In this document: positions 16,634 to 24,329 of the stretch, piece after piece
Layout: each line of letters opens with the position of its first letter
How positions within the stretch are numbered: position 1 is the stretch's first letter
Assembly: GCF_008705135.1 (NCBI RefSeq)
Contig: NZ_CP023694.1
Location: 4,135,001-4,199,000, forward strand
Reading direction: 5' to 3'
Source of the DNA: Streptomyces coeruleorubidus
GTDB taxonomy: Bacteria > Actinomycetota > Actinomycetes > Streptomycetales > Streptomycetaceae
Length of the DNA: 64,000 nt
The notes under the pieces: generated by a model
Seen by the model: only the letters and a program-made list of their open reading frames with translations
Told to the model about the DNA's origin: nothing
Database searches by the model: none
Translations under genes and position numbers: made by a program

Positions 16634-18205
16634 ATGAACGGTCTCGACTGGGCCGTGCTCATCGGCTACTTCGCCGTGATGGTCGCGATCGGCGTCTGGT
16701 CGCACAAACGCGTGGACAACGTCAGCGACTTCTTCACCGCCGGCGGCAAGATGCCGTGGTGGCTCTCCGGCATCTCGCACCACATGTCGGGCTACAGCGC
16801 GGTGATGTTCACCGGGTACGCGGGCATCGCCTACACCTATGGCGTCACGTCCTTCGTCACCTGGTCCTTCCCGATCGCCCTCGGCATCGCCATCGGCTCG
16901 AAGCTGTTCGCGCCGCGCATCAACCGGCTCCGCTCGCGGCTCCATGTGGCCTCCCCGCTGGAGTACCTGAAGAACCGTTACGACCTGAAGACGCAGCAGG
17001 CGCTGGCCTGGTCCGGCATGCTGCTGAAGATCGTGGACGTGGGCGCGAAGTGGGCGGCGATCGCGACGCTGCTGTCGGTCTTCACGGGGATCTCCCTCAA
17101 CCAGGGCATCCTCATCACCGGCGGCATCACGGCGGTCTACTGCACGATCGGCGGCCTGTGGGCGGACGCGCTGACCGAACTCGGCCAGTTCATCATCCAG
17201 TTGCTGGCCGGCATCGCGATGTTCGTGGCGGTGTTCGTACGCCTCGACGACCACGGCGGCTTCTTCGGCGTCTGGGACTCCCCCGAGCTCCAGGGCCACG
17301 AGAAACCGCTCGTCGGCCCGTACGGCACGGTCTTCCTGCTGGCGTTCCTGTTCATCAAGCTCTTCGAGTACAACGGCGGCATGCTCAACCAGGCCCAGCG
17401 CTACATGGCCACCCCGAACGCCAAGGAGGCCGAGCGGTCGGCCCGGCTGTCGGCGATCCTCTGGCTGGTCTGGCCGCTGGTGCTGTTCTTCCCCATGTGG
17501 ATGTCCCCGCTGCTGGTCGAGTCGCAGAAGGCCGACGGCTCCGACTCCTACGCCCTGATGACCGAACAGCTCCTCCCCCACGGCCTGCTGGGTCTGGTCA
17601 TCGTCGGCTTCTTCTCGCACACCATGGCCATGTGCTCCTCGGACGCCAACGCCATCGCGGCCGTGTTCACCCGGGACTGCGCGCCGGTGATCTGGGCCCG
17701 GGCACGGGCCTGGAACCAGAGCCAGGGCCTGCGGGTCGCCCGTGTCGCGACGGTGGTCTTCCTCGGCCTGTCGATGGCGGCGGCGACGCAGGTCAACTCC
17801 CCCGCGTTCAAGGACATCATCACGGTCGTCATCAAGTGGGTGGCCGGTCTGATGGGCCCGATGGCGATCCCGATGATGCTGGGCCTGCTGCGGGCGTTCC
17901 GCCGCTCCGGACCGACGGCGGCCCTCGTCAGCTGGTCGATGGGCCTGCTCGCCTTCTGGCTGGTGAACTACCCGATCCACTGGAACGTCGAGGGCGGCGT
18001 GCCGCTCCAGTACCAGGTGTCGATCCCGCTGGCGGTTTCGCTGGTCCTCTACATCCTCATCGGCTACATCAAGCCGGAGGACACCCCGGAGCGGCTGGCG
18101 CTCATCGAGAAGATCAACACGGACGGGGACGGGGCGGCGTCGGCCGCGGTCCCGGTACCGGCCGGGCCGGCGGACGACGTGGTGCGGACGACGGTCAAGG
18201 ACTGA
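16634..18205 (+). CDS. sodium:solute symporter (SSS family)
   Basis: This 523-residue protein starts MNGLDWAVLIGYFAVMVAIG. About 13-14 hydrophobic helices are present. SSS signatures include SDFFTAGGKMPWWLSGIS near residues 31-50 and GYSAVMFTGYAGIAYTYG next to it. FEYNGGMLNQAQRYMA lies in the middle. It would import a solute such as a sugar or carboxylate with Na+. It lies 162 bp after the SDR, with an AT-rich stretch (about 16505-16560) between them, so it may have its own promoter. The substrate may belong to the SDR pathway, but this is only a neighbourhood argument. Confidence 0.9.
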   Translation: MNGLDWAVLIGYFAVMVAIGVWSHKRVDNVSDFFTAGGKMPWWLSGISHHMSGYSAVMFTGYAGIAYTYGVTSFVTWSFPIALGIAIGSKLFAPRINRLRSRLHVASPLEYLKNRYDLKTQQALAWSGMLLKIVDVGAKWAAIATLLSVFTGISLNQGILITGGITAVYCTIGGLWADALTELGQFIIQLLAGIAMFVAVFVRLDDHGGFFGVWDSPELQGHEKPLVGPYGTVFLLAFLFIKLFEYNGGMLNQAQRYMATPNAKEAERSARLSAILWLVWPLVLFFPMWMSPLLVESQKADGSDSYALMTEQLLPHGLLGLVIVGFFSHTMAMCSSDANAIAAVFTRDCAPVIWARARAWNQSQGLRVARVATVVFLGLSMAAATQVNSPAFKDIITVVIKWVAGLMGPMAIPMMLGLLRAFRRSGPTAALVSWSMGLLAFWLVNYPIHWNVEGGVPLQYQVSIPLAVSLVLYILIGYIKPEDTPERLALIEKINTDGDGAASAAVPVPAGPADDVVRTTVKD

Positions 18206-18229
18206 GGCACGACGGTCAAGGGCTGAGGC
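18188..18229 (+). repeat. 21-bp tandem duplication across the symporter stop codon
   Basis: Units 18188-18208 and 18209-18229 are adjacent and differ at one base. The first carries the stop codon TGA of the symporter; the second lies untranslated behind it. This is probably a recent slippage event. Confidence 0.8.
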
Positions 18230-18249
18230 GCAGGGTCCGCGGGGTGGGC

Positions 18250-19389
18250 TCAGGCCCTCGGATAGCGGGCGAGCCACCCCGGTGACGAACCCCCGGGCCC
18301 GTGCAGGGCGGGCCCCTGGGTCATCTCCATGGCGAAGTCGTCGGCCAGCTCCAGGATCGTGGGGCGGCCCTCCAGCTCGGCCAGCCAGGCCGGGGGGAGG
18401 GCCGTCTCGCCGTGCAGGGCCCCGAGCAGCGCGCCCGTCAGCGCGGCGGTGGCGGCGGAGGGGCCGTCGTGGTTGACGGCGAGAGTCAGTCCGTGCCGGA
18501 CGTCGGCGGCGACGAGGGCGCAGTACACGGCAGCGGCGACGAGACTCTCCGCCGTACCGGCCCCGCACAGCTCCGCCACGCGCTCCGGCCCGGGCAGTCC
18601 CTGCCGTACGGCACCGAGGGCGTGCTGGAGCGCGTCCGACACGGGCTGGTGCCCGGGCCGGGCGGCCAGCAGCGCGAAGCCCCGCTGCACGGCACCGTCG
18701 ACACTCTCCCCGAGGGCGAGGGCATGCACGATCACGGCGTACGCGCCCGCCGCGAGATATGCCGTGGGGTGTCCGTGGGTCTGCGCCGCGCACTCCACCG
18801 CGAGCTGGGCGACGAGCTGCGGCTCCCACCCCACGAGCAGCCCGAACGGAGCGGACCGGGCGGCGGCCTCGGGCCCGAGCTCACCGGGGTTCTTGGGCGT
18901 CTCGGGGGTCCCCATGGTCTCGTCGGCGAGTCCGAGGAGCAGCGCCTGGCTCGGGTCCCGGCGCGCATACAGCCACTCCTCCCGCGCGAGCCACCCGTCG
19001 TCCTTGCGCCGCAGGTCGGGCCCCCAGTCCCGCTGGGTGGCGGCCCAGCGCAGATAGGCCCGGTGCAGGTCGGTGGGCGGATGCCAGGCACCGGTGTCCC
19101 GCCGCACCTGGGCCCGTATCAGCCCGTCCACGGAGAACAGGGTGAGCTGGGTGAGATGGGTGACGGCACCGCGTCTGCCGTAGGCGGGAGCCAGATCGAC
19201 CAGCCCTTCCGCCCCGTACGCCTCCCTGATCCCGTCGATCCCCAGCCCGTCCACGGGCGCACCCAGCGCGTCCCCGACGGCCAAGCCGAGCAGCGTCCCG
19301 CGCACCCGGCTGCGAAAGTCCTGCTGCTCCGTACGCCCCCAGACGGCACCGGCAGTCGCACCCACCTTGACCTCCCAGGGACCGTCCAT
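18250..19389 (-). CDS. ADP-ribosylglycohydrolase-family protein
   Basis: This 379-residue protein is related to DraG. The N-terminal metal motif region reads RVRGTLLGLAVGDALGAPVDG (about residues 28-48), followed by THLTQLTLFSVDGLI in place of the usual T-D-D-T segment. The C-terminal metal region reads LAVNHDGPSAATAALTGALL, where canonical enzymes have G-D-x-D-T/S. The acidic metal ligands are thus only partly kept, so catalytic removal of ADP-ribose is uncertain and a divergent or non-hydrolytic role is possible. It converges on the symporter with 44 bp between stops. Confidence 0.8.
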   Translation of the reverse strand: MDGPWEVKVGATAGAVWGRTEQQDFRSRVRGTLLGLAVGDALGAPVDGLGIDGIREAYGAEGLVDLAPAYGRRGAVTHLTQLTLFSVDGLIRAQVRRDTGAWHPPTDLHRAYLRWAATQRDWGPDLRRKDDGWLAREEWLYARRDPSQALLLGLADETMGTPETPKNPGELGPEAAARSAPFGLLVGWEPQLVAQLAVECAAQTHGHPTAYLAAGAYAVIVHALALGESVDGAVQRGFALLAARPGHQPVSDALQHALGAVRQGLPGPERVAELCGAGTAESLVAAAVYCALVAADVRHGLTLAVNHDGPSAATAALTGALLGALHGETALPPAWLAELEGRPTILELADDFAMEMTQGPALHGPGGSSPGWLARYPRA

Positions 19390-19451
19390 ACGTACGACAG
19401 CTCAGCACTGTAATCGAACGGGGACGGCGGCTTCAGGGGGCGGAATGCTGT

Positions 19452-19484
19452 GGGCCTGTCCGGCGGAACACGCCGGACAGGCCC
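19452..19484. terminator. strong hairpin terminator of the DUF1062 gene
   Basis: Perfect 14-bp arms GGGCCTGTCCGGCG (19452-19465) and CGCCGGACAGGCCC (19471-19484) with a 5-nt loop lie 17 bp after the stop of the leftward DUF1062 gene. Confidence 0.8.
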
Positions 19485-19501
19485 CGGGGGCCCGGGGAGG
19501 C

Positions 19502-20050
19502 TCAGCGCTTGAGCGTGAAGGTGAAGTCGCCGGAGAGCCTGCCGCTCAGCCGGACCGCCGACACGAGCTTCCCCTCCGCGATCAGTCTCCCGACCTCGGC
19601 CCGCGAAAGGCCGAGGCCTTCGGCGATCAGTCGCACCGGCCGGACAGGGATCCGCGCCGCGAAGCGGACCGATACGTCGATCACCTCGCGGTCCAGGTGA
19701 TCCGATCCGCCGGTGTCGAGGCGCCAGGCGTCGTCCCAGTCGAGGGCGATGCGATTGCGGCGCCGCACGACCGGATCCTGGAGCAGCTCAGCCGCCAGGC
19801 CGGGGTCGTTGTCGTGCATCCGGTCCAGCAGCCCAGGCCGTACGGAGCGCACGTTCATGCGCTCCAGGACCGCGAGCTTCGCCGTGTCCCCGCAACCGGT
19901 ACAGAGCACGAGGAGCCAGGCGTCGAGGAGCTTGTGGTTCGCGTTGACGCGGAACTTGCCGTTCGCCCGGAAACGCTCGGACGCGCACGCGTGGCAACGG
20001 CGGAGAACGGTCGGCAGGCAGGTGGGCATGACAACCCAGTCGATGAGCAC
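19502..20050 (-). CDS. DUF1062 protein
   Basis: GTG 20050 gives 182 residues; a TTG at 20086 would add 12. The start MLIDWVVMPTCLPTVLRRCH leads into a Cys4 zinc-ribbon-like pattern: CHACAS and, after the conserved SGKF-like segment (NGKFRVNANHKLLDAWLL), CTGCGD. The rest is predicted helical, with LSRAEVGRLIAEGKL at the end resembling an S4-like RNA-binding motif. Family function is unknown. It diverges from the DUF4097/hydrolase pair across a 370-bp region rich in GCAACG repeats. Confidence 0.8.
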   Translation of the reverse strand: MLIDWVVMPTCLPTVLRRCHACASERFRANGKFRVNANHKLLDAWLLVLCTGCGDTAKLAVLERMNVRSVRPGLLDRMHDNDPGLAAELLQDPVVRRRNRIALDWDDAWRLDTGGSDHLDREVIDVSVRFAARIPVRPVRLIAEGLGLSRAEVGRLIAEGKLVSAVRLSGRLSGDFTFTLKR

Positions 20051-20420
20051 AGAAGTACACCGGTTCCAGTGAGAAATCCGCAGCAAAAAGGAGCGCGGCG
20101 CACCTGCGCGACGCGCGACAGATCAGCTCTCGGGAGGTCTCACAGGGTGTACAACGGCACGTCCTTGCCTCGGCGACTTGGTGGGGCAGCACGGTAGGGC
20201 CACAGCGGCGCCGCTCCACCGGTTTTCGGACGGCAGTGCGTTCACTTCCACTCAATGCAACGAGTATCGCCTCGGCCGTTGCGTTGATTTCCAAACCGTT
20301 GCAACGATTACTACCCTCTGAACTGCAGCAATACCGTCTGCGCGCAACGAGATAGTTGCCAGCCTCGTGAATGCAACGTAGCTTTTCCATTGTTCGAAAC
20401 GACGAGCCAAGGAGAGCACG
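20051..20420. promoter_or_regulatory. intergenic region with clustered GCAACG elements
   Basis: This region between DUF1062 and DUF4097 genes holds no gene I can support. It is AT-richer than its surroundings and contains TGCAACGA (20256-20263), CGTTGCGTTG (20277-20286), the exact palindrome CGTTGCAACG (20297-20306), GCAAC-N6-GTTGC (20344-20359) and TGCAACGT (20372-20379). The spread and repetition suggest several copies of one operator half-site controlling one or both divergent genes. Confidence 0.6.
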
Positions 20421-21086
20421 ATGCAGAACTTCGCCACCCCCGCCCCGATCTCCGCCGTCCTCGACATCCCGGCCGGACGCGTCCAGTTCATCGCCGCGGA
20501 CCGCGCCGACACCACCGTCGAGGTCCTGCCCGCCGACCCCTCCAAGAGCCGCGACACCAAGACCGCCGAGAAGACCGCCGTCACCTACACCGACGGTGTC
20601 CTGCGGATCACGGCCTCGGCTTCCGGCAACCAGCTCACCGGCCCCTCCGGAGCCGTGGAGGTCACGGTCCGGCTGCCCGCCGGCTCCCGGGTCGAGGTCA
20701 AGGCCGACAGCACCGAGCTCCGCGGCGTCGGGCGCCTCGGCGACGTCGTCGTCGACGGCGCGTACCGACAGATCAAGATCGACGAGGCCGCGAGCGTCCG
20801 CCTCACCGCGATCGACGGAGACGTCGAGGTCGGCCGGCTGGGCGGCCCCGCGGAGATCAGCACGGCGAGGGGCGACATCCGGATCGCCGAGGCCGTGCGC
20901 GGCGCGGTCGTGCTCCGCACCCAGTCCGGCGACATCTCGGTCGTCGCCGCCGCGGGCGTCTCGGCCGCCCTGGACGCCGGCACCGGCTACGGCCGCGTCA
21001 GCAACTCCCTCAAGAACGACGGCACCACCGAACTCGACATCCGCGCCACCACCTCCCACGGCGACATCACCGCACGCAGCCTCTGA
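20421..21086 (+). CDS. DUF4097 beta-strand repeat protein
   Basis: This 221-residue protein (MQNFATPAPISAVLDIPAGR) starts behind AAGGAGAG. It is built of short repeating beta strands with alternating patterns such as GDVEVGRLGGPAEISTARGD and QSGDISVVAAAG, typical of DUF4097 adhesin-like beta-solenoids. There is no signal peptide, so it is probably cytosolic. In Streptomyces such genes are often regulated together with a hydrolase and a repressor; here the next gene is an alpha/beta hydrolase 50 bp downstream. Function unknown. Confidence 0.85.
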   Translation: MQNFATPAPISAVLDIPAGRVQFIAADRADTTVEVLPADPSKSRDTKTAEKTAVTYTDGVLRITASASGNQLTGPSGAVEVTVRLPAGSRVEVKADSTELRGVGRLGDVVVDGAYRQIKIDEAASVRLTAIDGDVEVGRLGGPAEISTARGDIRIAEAVRGAVVLRTQSGDISVVAAAGVSAALDAGTGYGRVSNSLKNDGTTELDIRATTSHGDITARSL

Positions 21087-21136
21087 ACGAACAGCACCAG
21101 GACTGTCCGGCCCGAGCCCACCACCAGGGGGACCAC

Positions 21137-21952
21137 ATGACGAAGAACAGCACTTCCTCGAACAGTTCGGCGTGGACCGGCATGGTGCCGGTCGACGACA
21201 CGGCCCTGGCCGTCACCGACACCGGCGGTCCCGGGATGCCGGTGGTCTACCTCAACGGCCAGTTCGCCACCCAGGGGTACTGGCGGCGGGTCATCGCCGA
21301 CCTGGGGACGGGGTGGCGGCACATCACCTTCGACGAGCGGGCCCGGGGCAAGTCGAAGCGTTCGGCGGACTACTCCTTCGAGGCGGCCGTGCGCGATGTC
21401 GACGCCGTTCTCGCGGCCAGGGGCGTGGACCGGGCGCTCGTGGTCGGATGGTCCTACGGGGCCGTCGTCGGGGCACACTGGGCCGAGCGGAACCCGGAGC
21501 GTGCCGTGGGTGCGGTCCTGGTCGACGGCGCGTTCCCCTACGACTGGCTGGACGAGGCCATGGAGCGGCGGATCCGGAAGCTGTTCCGGCGGCTGGGCTG
21601 GTTCATGCCGCTGCTGCGCCCGACGGGCCTGACCCCGCGGATGACCGCCGCACAGCAGGCCGACAGCAACATCGAACTCGGCAGGCTCTCCCGGGAGCGG
21701 GAGCTGGGGCCCGTGCTGGGTGACATCACCGTCCCGGTGCGGTACGTGGTCGCTTCGGGTACGTCCTTCGGCAGCCGCGGTGACGACCAGGAACGGATAC
21801 GCACCGGCCTCGACGCGGTGACCGCCGGCAACCCGAACATCCGGATCAGCGCGAAGGTCGCCAGCAACCACGGCGCGCTCCTCAAGAAGGACTTCCGGGC
21901 CATCGCCGATGCCGTACGCGAGGTCGCGGCCCTCGACGGCGGGGAGCACTGA
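21137..21952 (+). CDS. alpha/beta hydrolase
   Basis: ATG 21137 gives 271 residues. The nucleophile elbow GWSYGA holds Ser106. An N-terminal VVYLNGQFATQGYW segment supplies the oxyanion region, and SNHGALLK near the C-terminus supplies the likely catalytic His; the acid is probably in the VPVRYVVAS region. It is a soluble serine hydrolase of unknown substrate. Co-direction with the DUF4097 gene and the small gap suggest one transcript. Confidence 0.85.
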   Translation: MTKNSTSSNSSAWTGMVPVDDTALAVTDTGGPGMPVVYLNGQFATQGYWRRVIADLGTGWRHITFDERARGKSKRSADYSFEAAVRDVDAVLAARGVDRALVVGWSYGAVVGAHWAERNPERAVGAVLVDGAFPYDWLDEAMERRIRKLFRRLGWFMPLLRPTGLTPRMTAAQQADSNIELGRLSRERELGPVLGDITVPVRYVVASGTSFGSRGDDQERIRTGLDAVTAGNPNIRISAKVASNHGALLKKDFRAIADAVREVAALDGGEH

Positions 21953-21976
21953 AGTCACGACCAGCCTCGAAGCCCA

Positions 21977-22014
21977 CCGGTCGCAGAGGAGGCATGCACC
22001 CTCTCTGCGACCGG
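21977..22014. terminator. bidirectional hairpin terminator
   Basis: Perfect 12-bp arms CCGGTCGCAGAG (21977-21988) and CTCTGCGACCGG (22003-22014) with a 14-nt loop lie between the convergent hydrolase and PfpI genes. Confidence 0.75.
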
Positions 22015-22031
22015 GGCGCTTTGCCGCACCC

Positions 22032-23207
22032 CTACGGGAGCAGAGGCAGGAACTCCCGCATCCACACGTGGTAGTACGGCCGGGCGGAGACCGTGACGAT
22101 GTTTCCGTCGCGGACGGCCTCGTCGCCCGCGGCCACGTAGGTGTTGCCGGGCGCGATCTCTGACCGGATCATGTCCATGCCGGTCAGTTTCCTCCCCGTC
22201 ACTCCGGCCGTCAGGAGCAGGCGAGCGCCCTCGGCGATGGCGCCGATCGGCTTGTCGCGCTCGACGAAGTGCCGGACGGTGTCACGGAATCCCTGGATGT
22301 TGCGCAGGTACTCCGTGGCGCGGCCGCCCGGGATGAGCAGGGCGTCGAACTCGGAGGGGTCGACCTCGTCGATCGCGAGGTCCGACGGGATCAGGAAGCC
22401 CAGCGATTCGAAGGTGTAGGGCCCGGGCGTCTCCTCGCTCGGATCCCAGCCCTCCTCACGCGGATCGATGAGGGTCTTGAGGACGGTCTTCTCCGGCGCG
22501 GCGACGGCTGCCGAGTGACCTGCTTCCAGGGTGCGTTCGAGCGCGTACGACAGCTGCCCGGCGCTCGAGTGCTCGCCGGCGAGGATGAGTACGCGGGACG
22601 GACTCGAAGCGGGCACGCTCAGGAGCTTGATGCCGCGCTCCTGAAGGAGGTTGAGGAACTCCCGGACCCAGGAGTGGTAGTGCCACCAGCCTCGCGCGGT
22701 GACGATATTGCCGTCGACCACGTGGTCCGGCTGCCCGGGGATCTCGCCCTTGTTCTCCACGTACGTGTTCTTCGACGTGGTGACGTCGACGGCGATGTCG
22801 TCCGCGCAGGCCATCCGCCGCCCTGTCACACCTGCGGCGAGGAGCAGCAGCGGGCCGTGGCACAGGGAGGCCACCGGCTTTTCGCTCTCGATGAAGTGGC
22901 GCACGATCGAAACGCAGCGTTCGTCATTGCGCAGGAATTCGGGAGCGCGGCCGCCGGGCAGCAGAAGACCGTCGTATTCCGTGGGATCGATCTCGTCGAA
23001 GGACGCGTGAGCGGGCAGGACGTAGCCCGGTCGCTCGATGCAGTAGTGGTAGGTGTCGGGGCCGCCCCAGTGCACACTGCTCTTGACCTGCCCCTTTCGC
23101 GGGGCGGCGATCGTCACCTCGAACCCTTCCTCCAGCATGCGGAAGTAGGCGTAATCGAGGTGATCGATGGCGGTGCCGTCGGACGCGATGATGAGTACCC
23201 TGGCCAA
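22032..23207 (-). CDS. tandem-domain DJ-1/PfpI family protein
   Basis: This 391-residue protein has two DJ-1/PfpI domains (about 1-195 and 204-391). Domain 1 has an intact nucleophile elbow, with Cys116-His117 in VASLCHGPLLLL and GLLLPGGRAPEFLR before it. Domain 2 has LLIPGGRATEYLR but reads IGAIAEGARLLL at the elbow, so Cys is lost (Ala325-Glu326). Members act as glyoxalases, proteases or chaperones in stress. It ends a leftward set with a group 2 sigma factor (102 bp upstream) and a UvrA paralogue, which suggests a stress or DNA-damage function. Confidence 0.9.
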   Translation of the reverse strand: MARVLIIASDGTAIDHLDYAYFRMLEEGFEVTIAAPRKGQVKSSVHWGGPDTYHYCIERPGYVLPAHASFDEIDPTEYDGLLLPGGRAPEFLRNDERCVSIVRHFIESEKPVASLCHGPLLLLAAGVTGRRMACADDIAVDVTTSKNTYVENKGEIPGQPDHVVDGNIVTARGWWHYHSWVREFLNLLQERGIKLLSVPASSPSRVLILAGEHSSAGQLSYALERTLEAGHSAAVAAPEKTVLKTLIDPREEGWDPSEETPGPYTFESLGFLIPSDLAIDEVDPSEFDALLIPGGRATEYLRNIQGFRDTVRHFVERDKPIGAIAEGARLLLTAGVTGRKLTGMDMIRSEIAPGNTYVAAGDEAVRDGNIVTVSARPYYHVWMREFLPLLP

Positions 23208-23309
23208 TTTACTGATCCCCTGGGATTTCGATGGATTACCGGCGTGCGAGTGCGCGGAATTATGTCGTTTCGTTTCGTGATGGCGCTTGTGGATGAAATG
23301 GCGGCAGCG

Positions 23310-24329
23310 TCACTCGTCGTCGAGGTAGTCCCGCAGCACTTGCGAACGCGACGGGTGGCGCAGCTTGCTCATCGTCTTGGATTCGATCTGGCGGATGCGT
23401 TCGCGGGTGACGCCGTAGATCTGTCCGATCTCGTCCAAGGTCCGCGGGCGGCCGCCGGAGAGGCCGTATCGGAGGGAGATGATGCCGGACTCGCGCGGGG
23501 TCATGTCGGCGAGGAGGGTCTGGATGGTTCGCTGGAGGAGGCCGAAGGTGACCATCTCCCAGGGGGAGGGCGAGTCGCCGTCCATGATGAGATCGCCGAA
23601 CTCGGTGTCGCCGTCGTCGGACAGGGTGACGTCCAGCGAGACGGGGTCCTTGGTGTAGGCGTTGAGTTCGGCCAGCCGCTCCACGGGGACCTCTGCCTTC
23701 TCGGCCACTTCCTGCGGGGTCGGCTCGATCCCGGTGTCGTGGAGCAGTTCGCGCCTGACCCGTGCCACGCGGTTGATGATCTCCACGGTGTGGACCGGGA
23801 TGCGTATGGTGCGGCTCTGGTCGGCCAGGGCACGGGTGACCGCCTGCTTGATCCACCAGGTCGCGTACGTGGAGAACTTGAAGCCCTTGGTGTAGTCGAA
23901 CTTCTCCACGGCCCTGATCAGCCCGGTGTTGCCCTCCTGGATCAGGTCGAGGAACTGCAGTCCGCGTCCGGTGTAGCGCTTGGCGACGGAGACCACCAGG
24001 CGGAGGTTGGCCTCGGTGAGGTGGTTCTTCGAGCGGCGCCCGTCCTCCGCGAGGAGCGTCAGTTCCCGGCGGAAGTGCGGCTCCAGCCCGGGTTCTTCGG
24101 CGAGGAGGTGCTCAGCGTAGAGACCGGCTTCGATGCGCTTGCCCAGGTCCACCTCCTGTTCGGCGGTCAGCAGCCGGACCTTGGCGATGAGCCGCAGGTA
24201 GTCCTTCACCTGGTCGACCGTGCCGCTGTCGGAGGAGAGCCGCGCACGGGGCGCGTCGGTCTCGTCGGCCTCCGCGAGCAGGAGTTCCTCCGGGTCCTCC
24301 ACCCGGGCCTGCGCCTCAGTGACGCTCAT
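23310..24329 (-). CDS. RNA polymerase sigma factor, group 2 of the sigma-70 family
   Basis: This 339-residue protein starts [20 protein letters not shown]. Regions 1.2 to 4.2 are all present: [24 protein letters not shown] (1.2), [26 protein letters not shown] (2.1-2.2), [21 protein letters not shown] (2.3-2.4), and [18 protein letters not shown] (4.2). It lacks the long region 1.1 of the housekeeping factor. It overlaps the uvrA-like gene by ATGA (24326-24329), so translational coupling is likely. Group 2 factors redirect polymerase in stationary phase or stress; its regulon here is unknown. Confidence 0.92.
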   Translation of the reverse strand: MSVTEAQARVEDPEELLLAEADETDAPRARLSSDSGTVDQVKDYLRLIAKVRLLTAEQEVDLGKRIEAGLYAEHLLAEEPGLEPHFRRELTLLAEDGRRSKNHLTEANLRLVVSVAKRYTGRGLQFLDLIQEGNTGLIRAVEKFDYTKGFKFSTYATWWIKQAVTRALADQSRTIRIPVHTVEIINRVARVRRELLHDTGIEPTPQEVAEKAEVPVERLAELNAYTKDPVSLDVTLSDDGDTEFGDLIMDGDSPSPWEMVTFGLLQRTIQTLLADMTPRESGIISLRYGLSGGRPRTLDEIGQIYGVTRERIRQIESKTMSKLRHPSRSQVLRDYLDDE

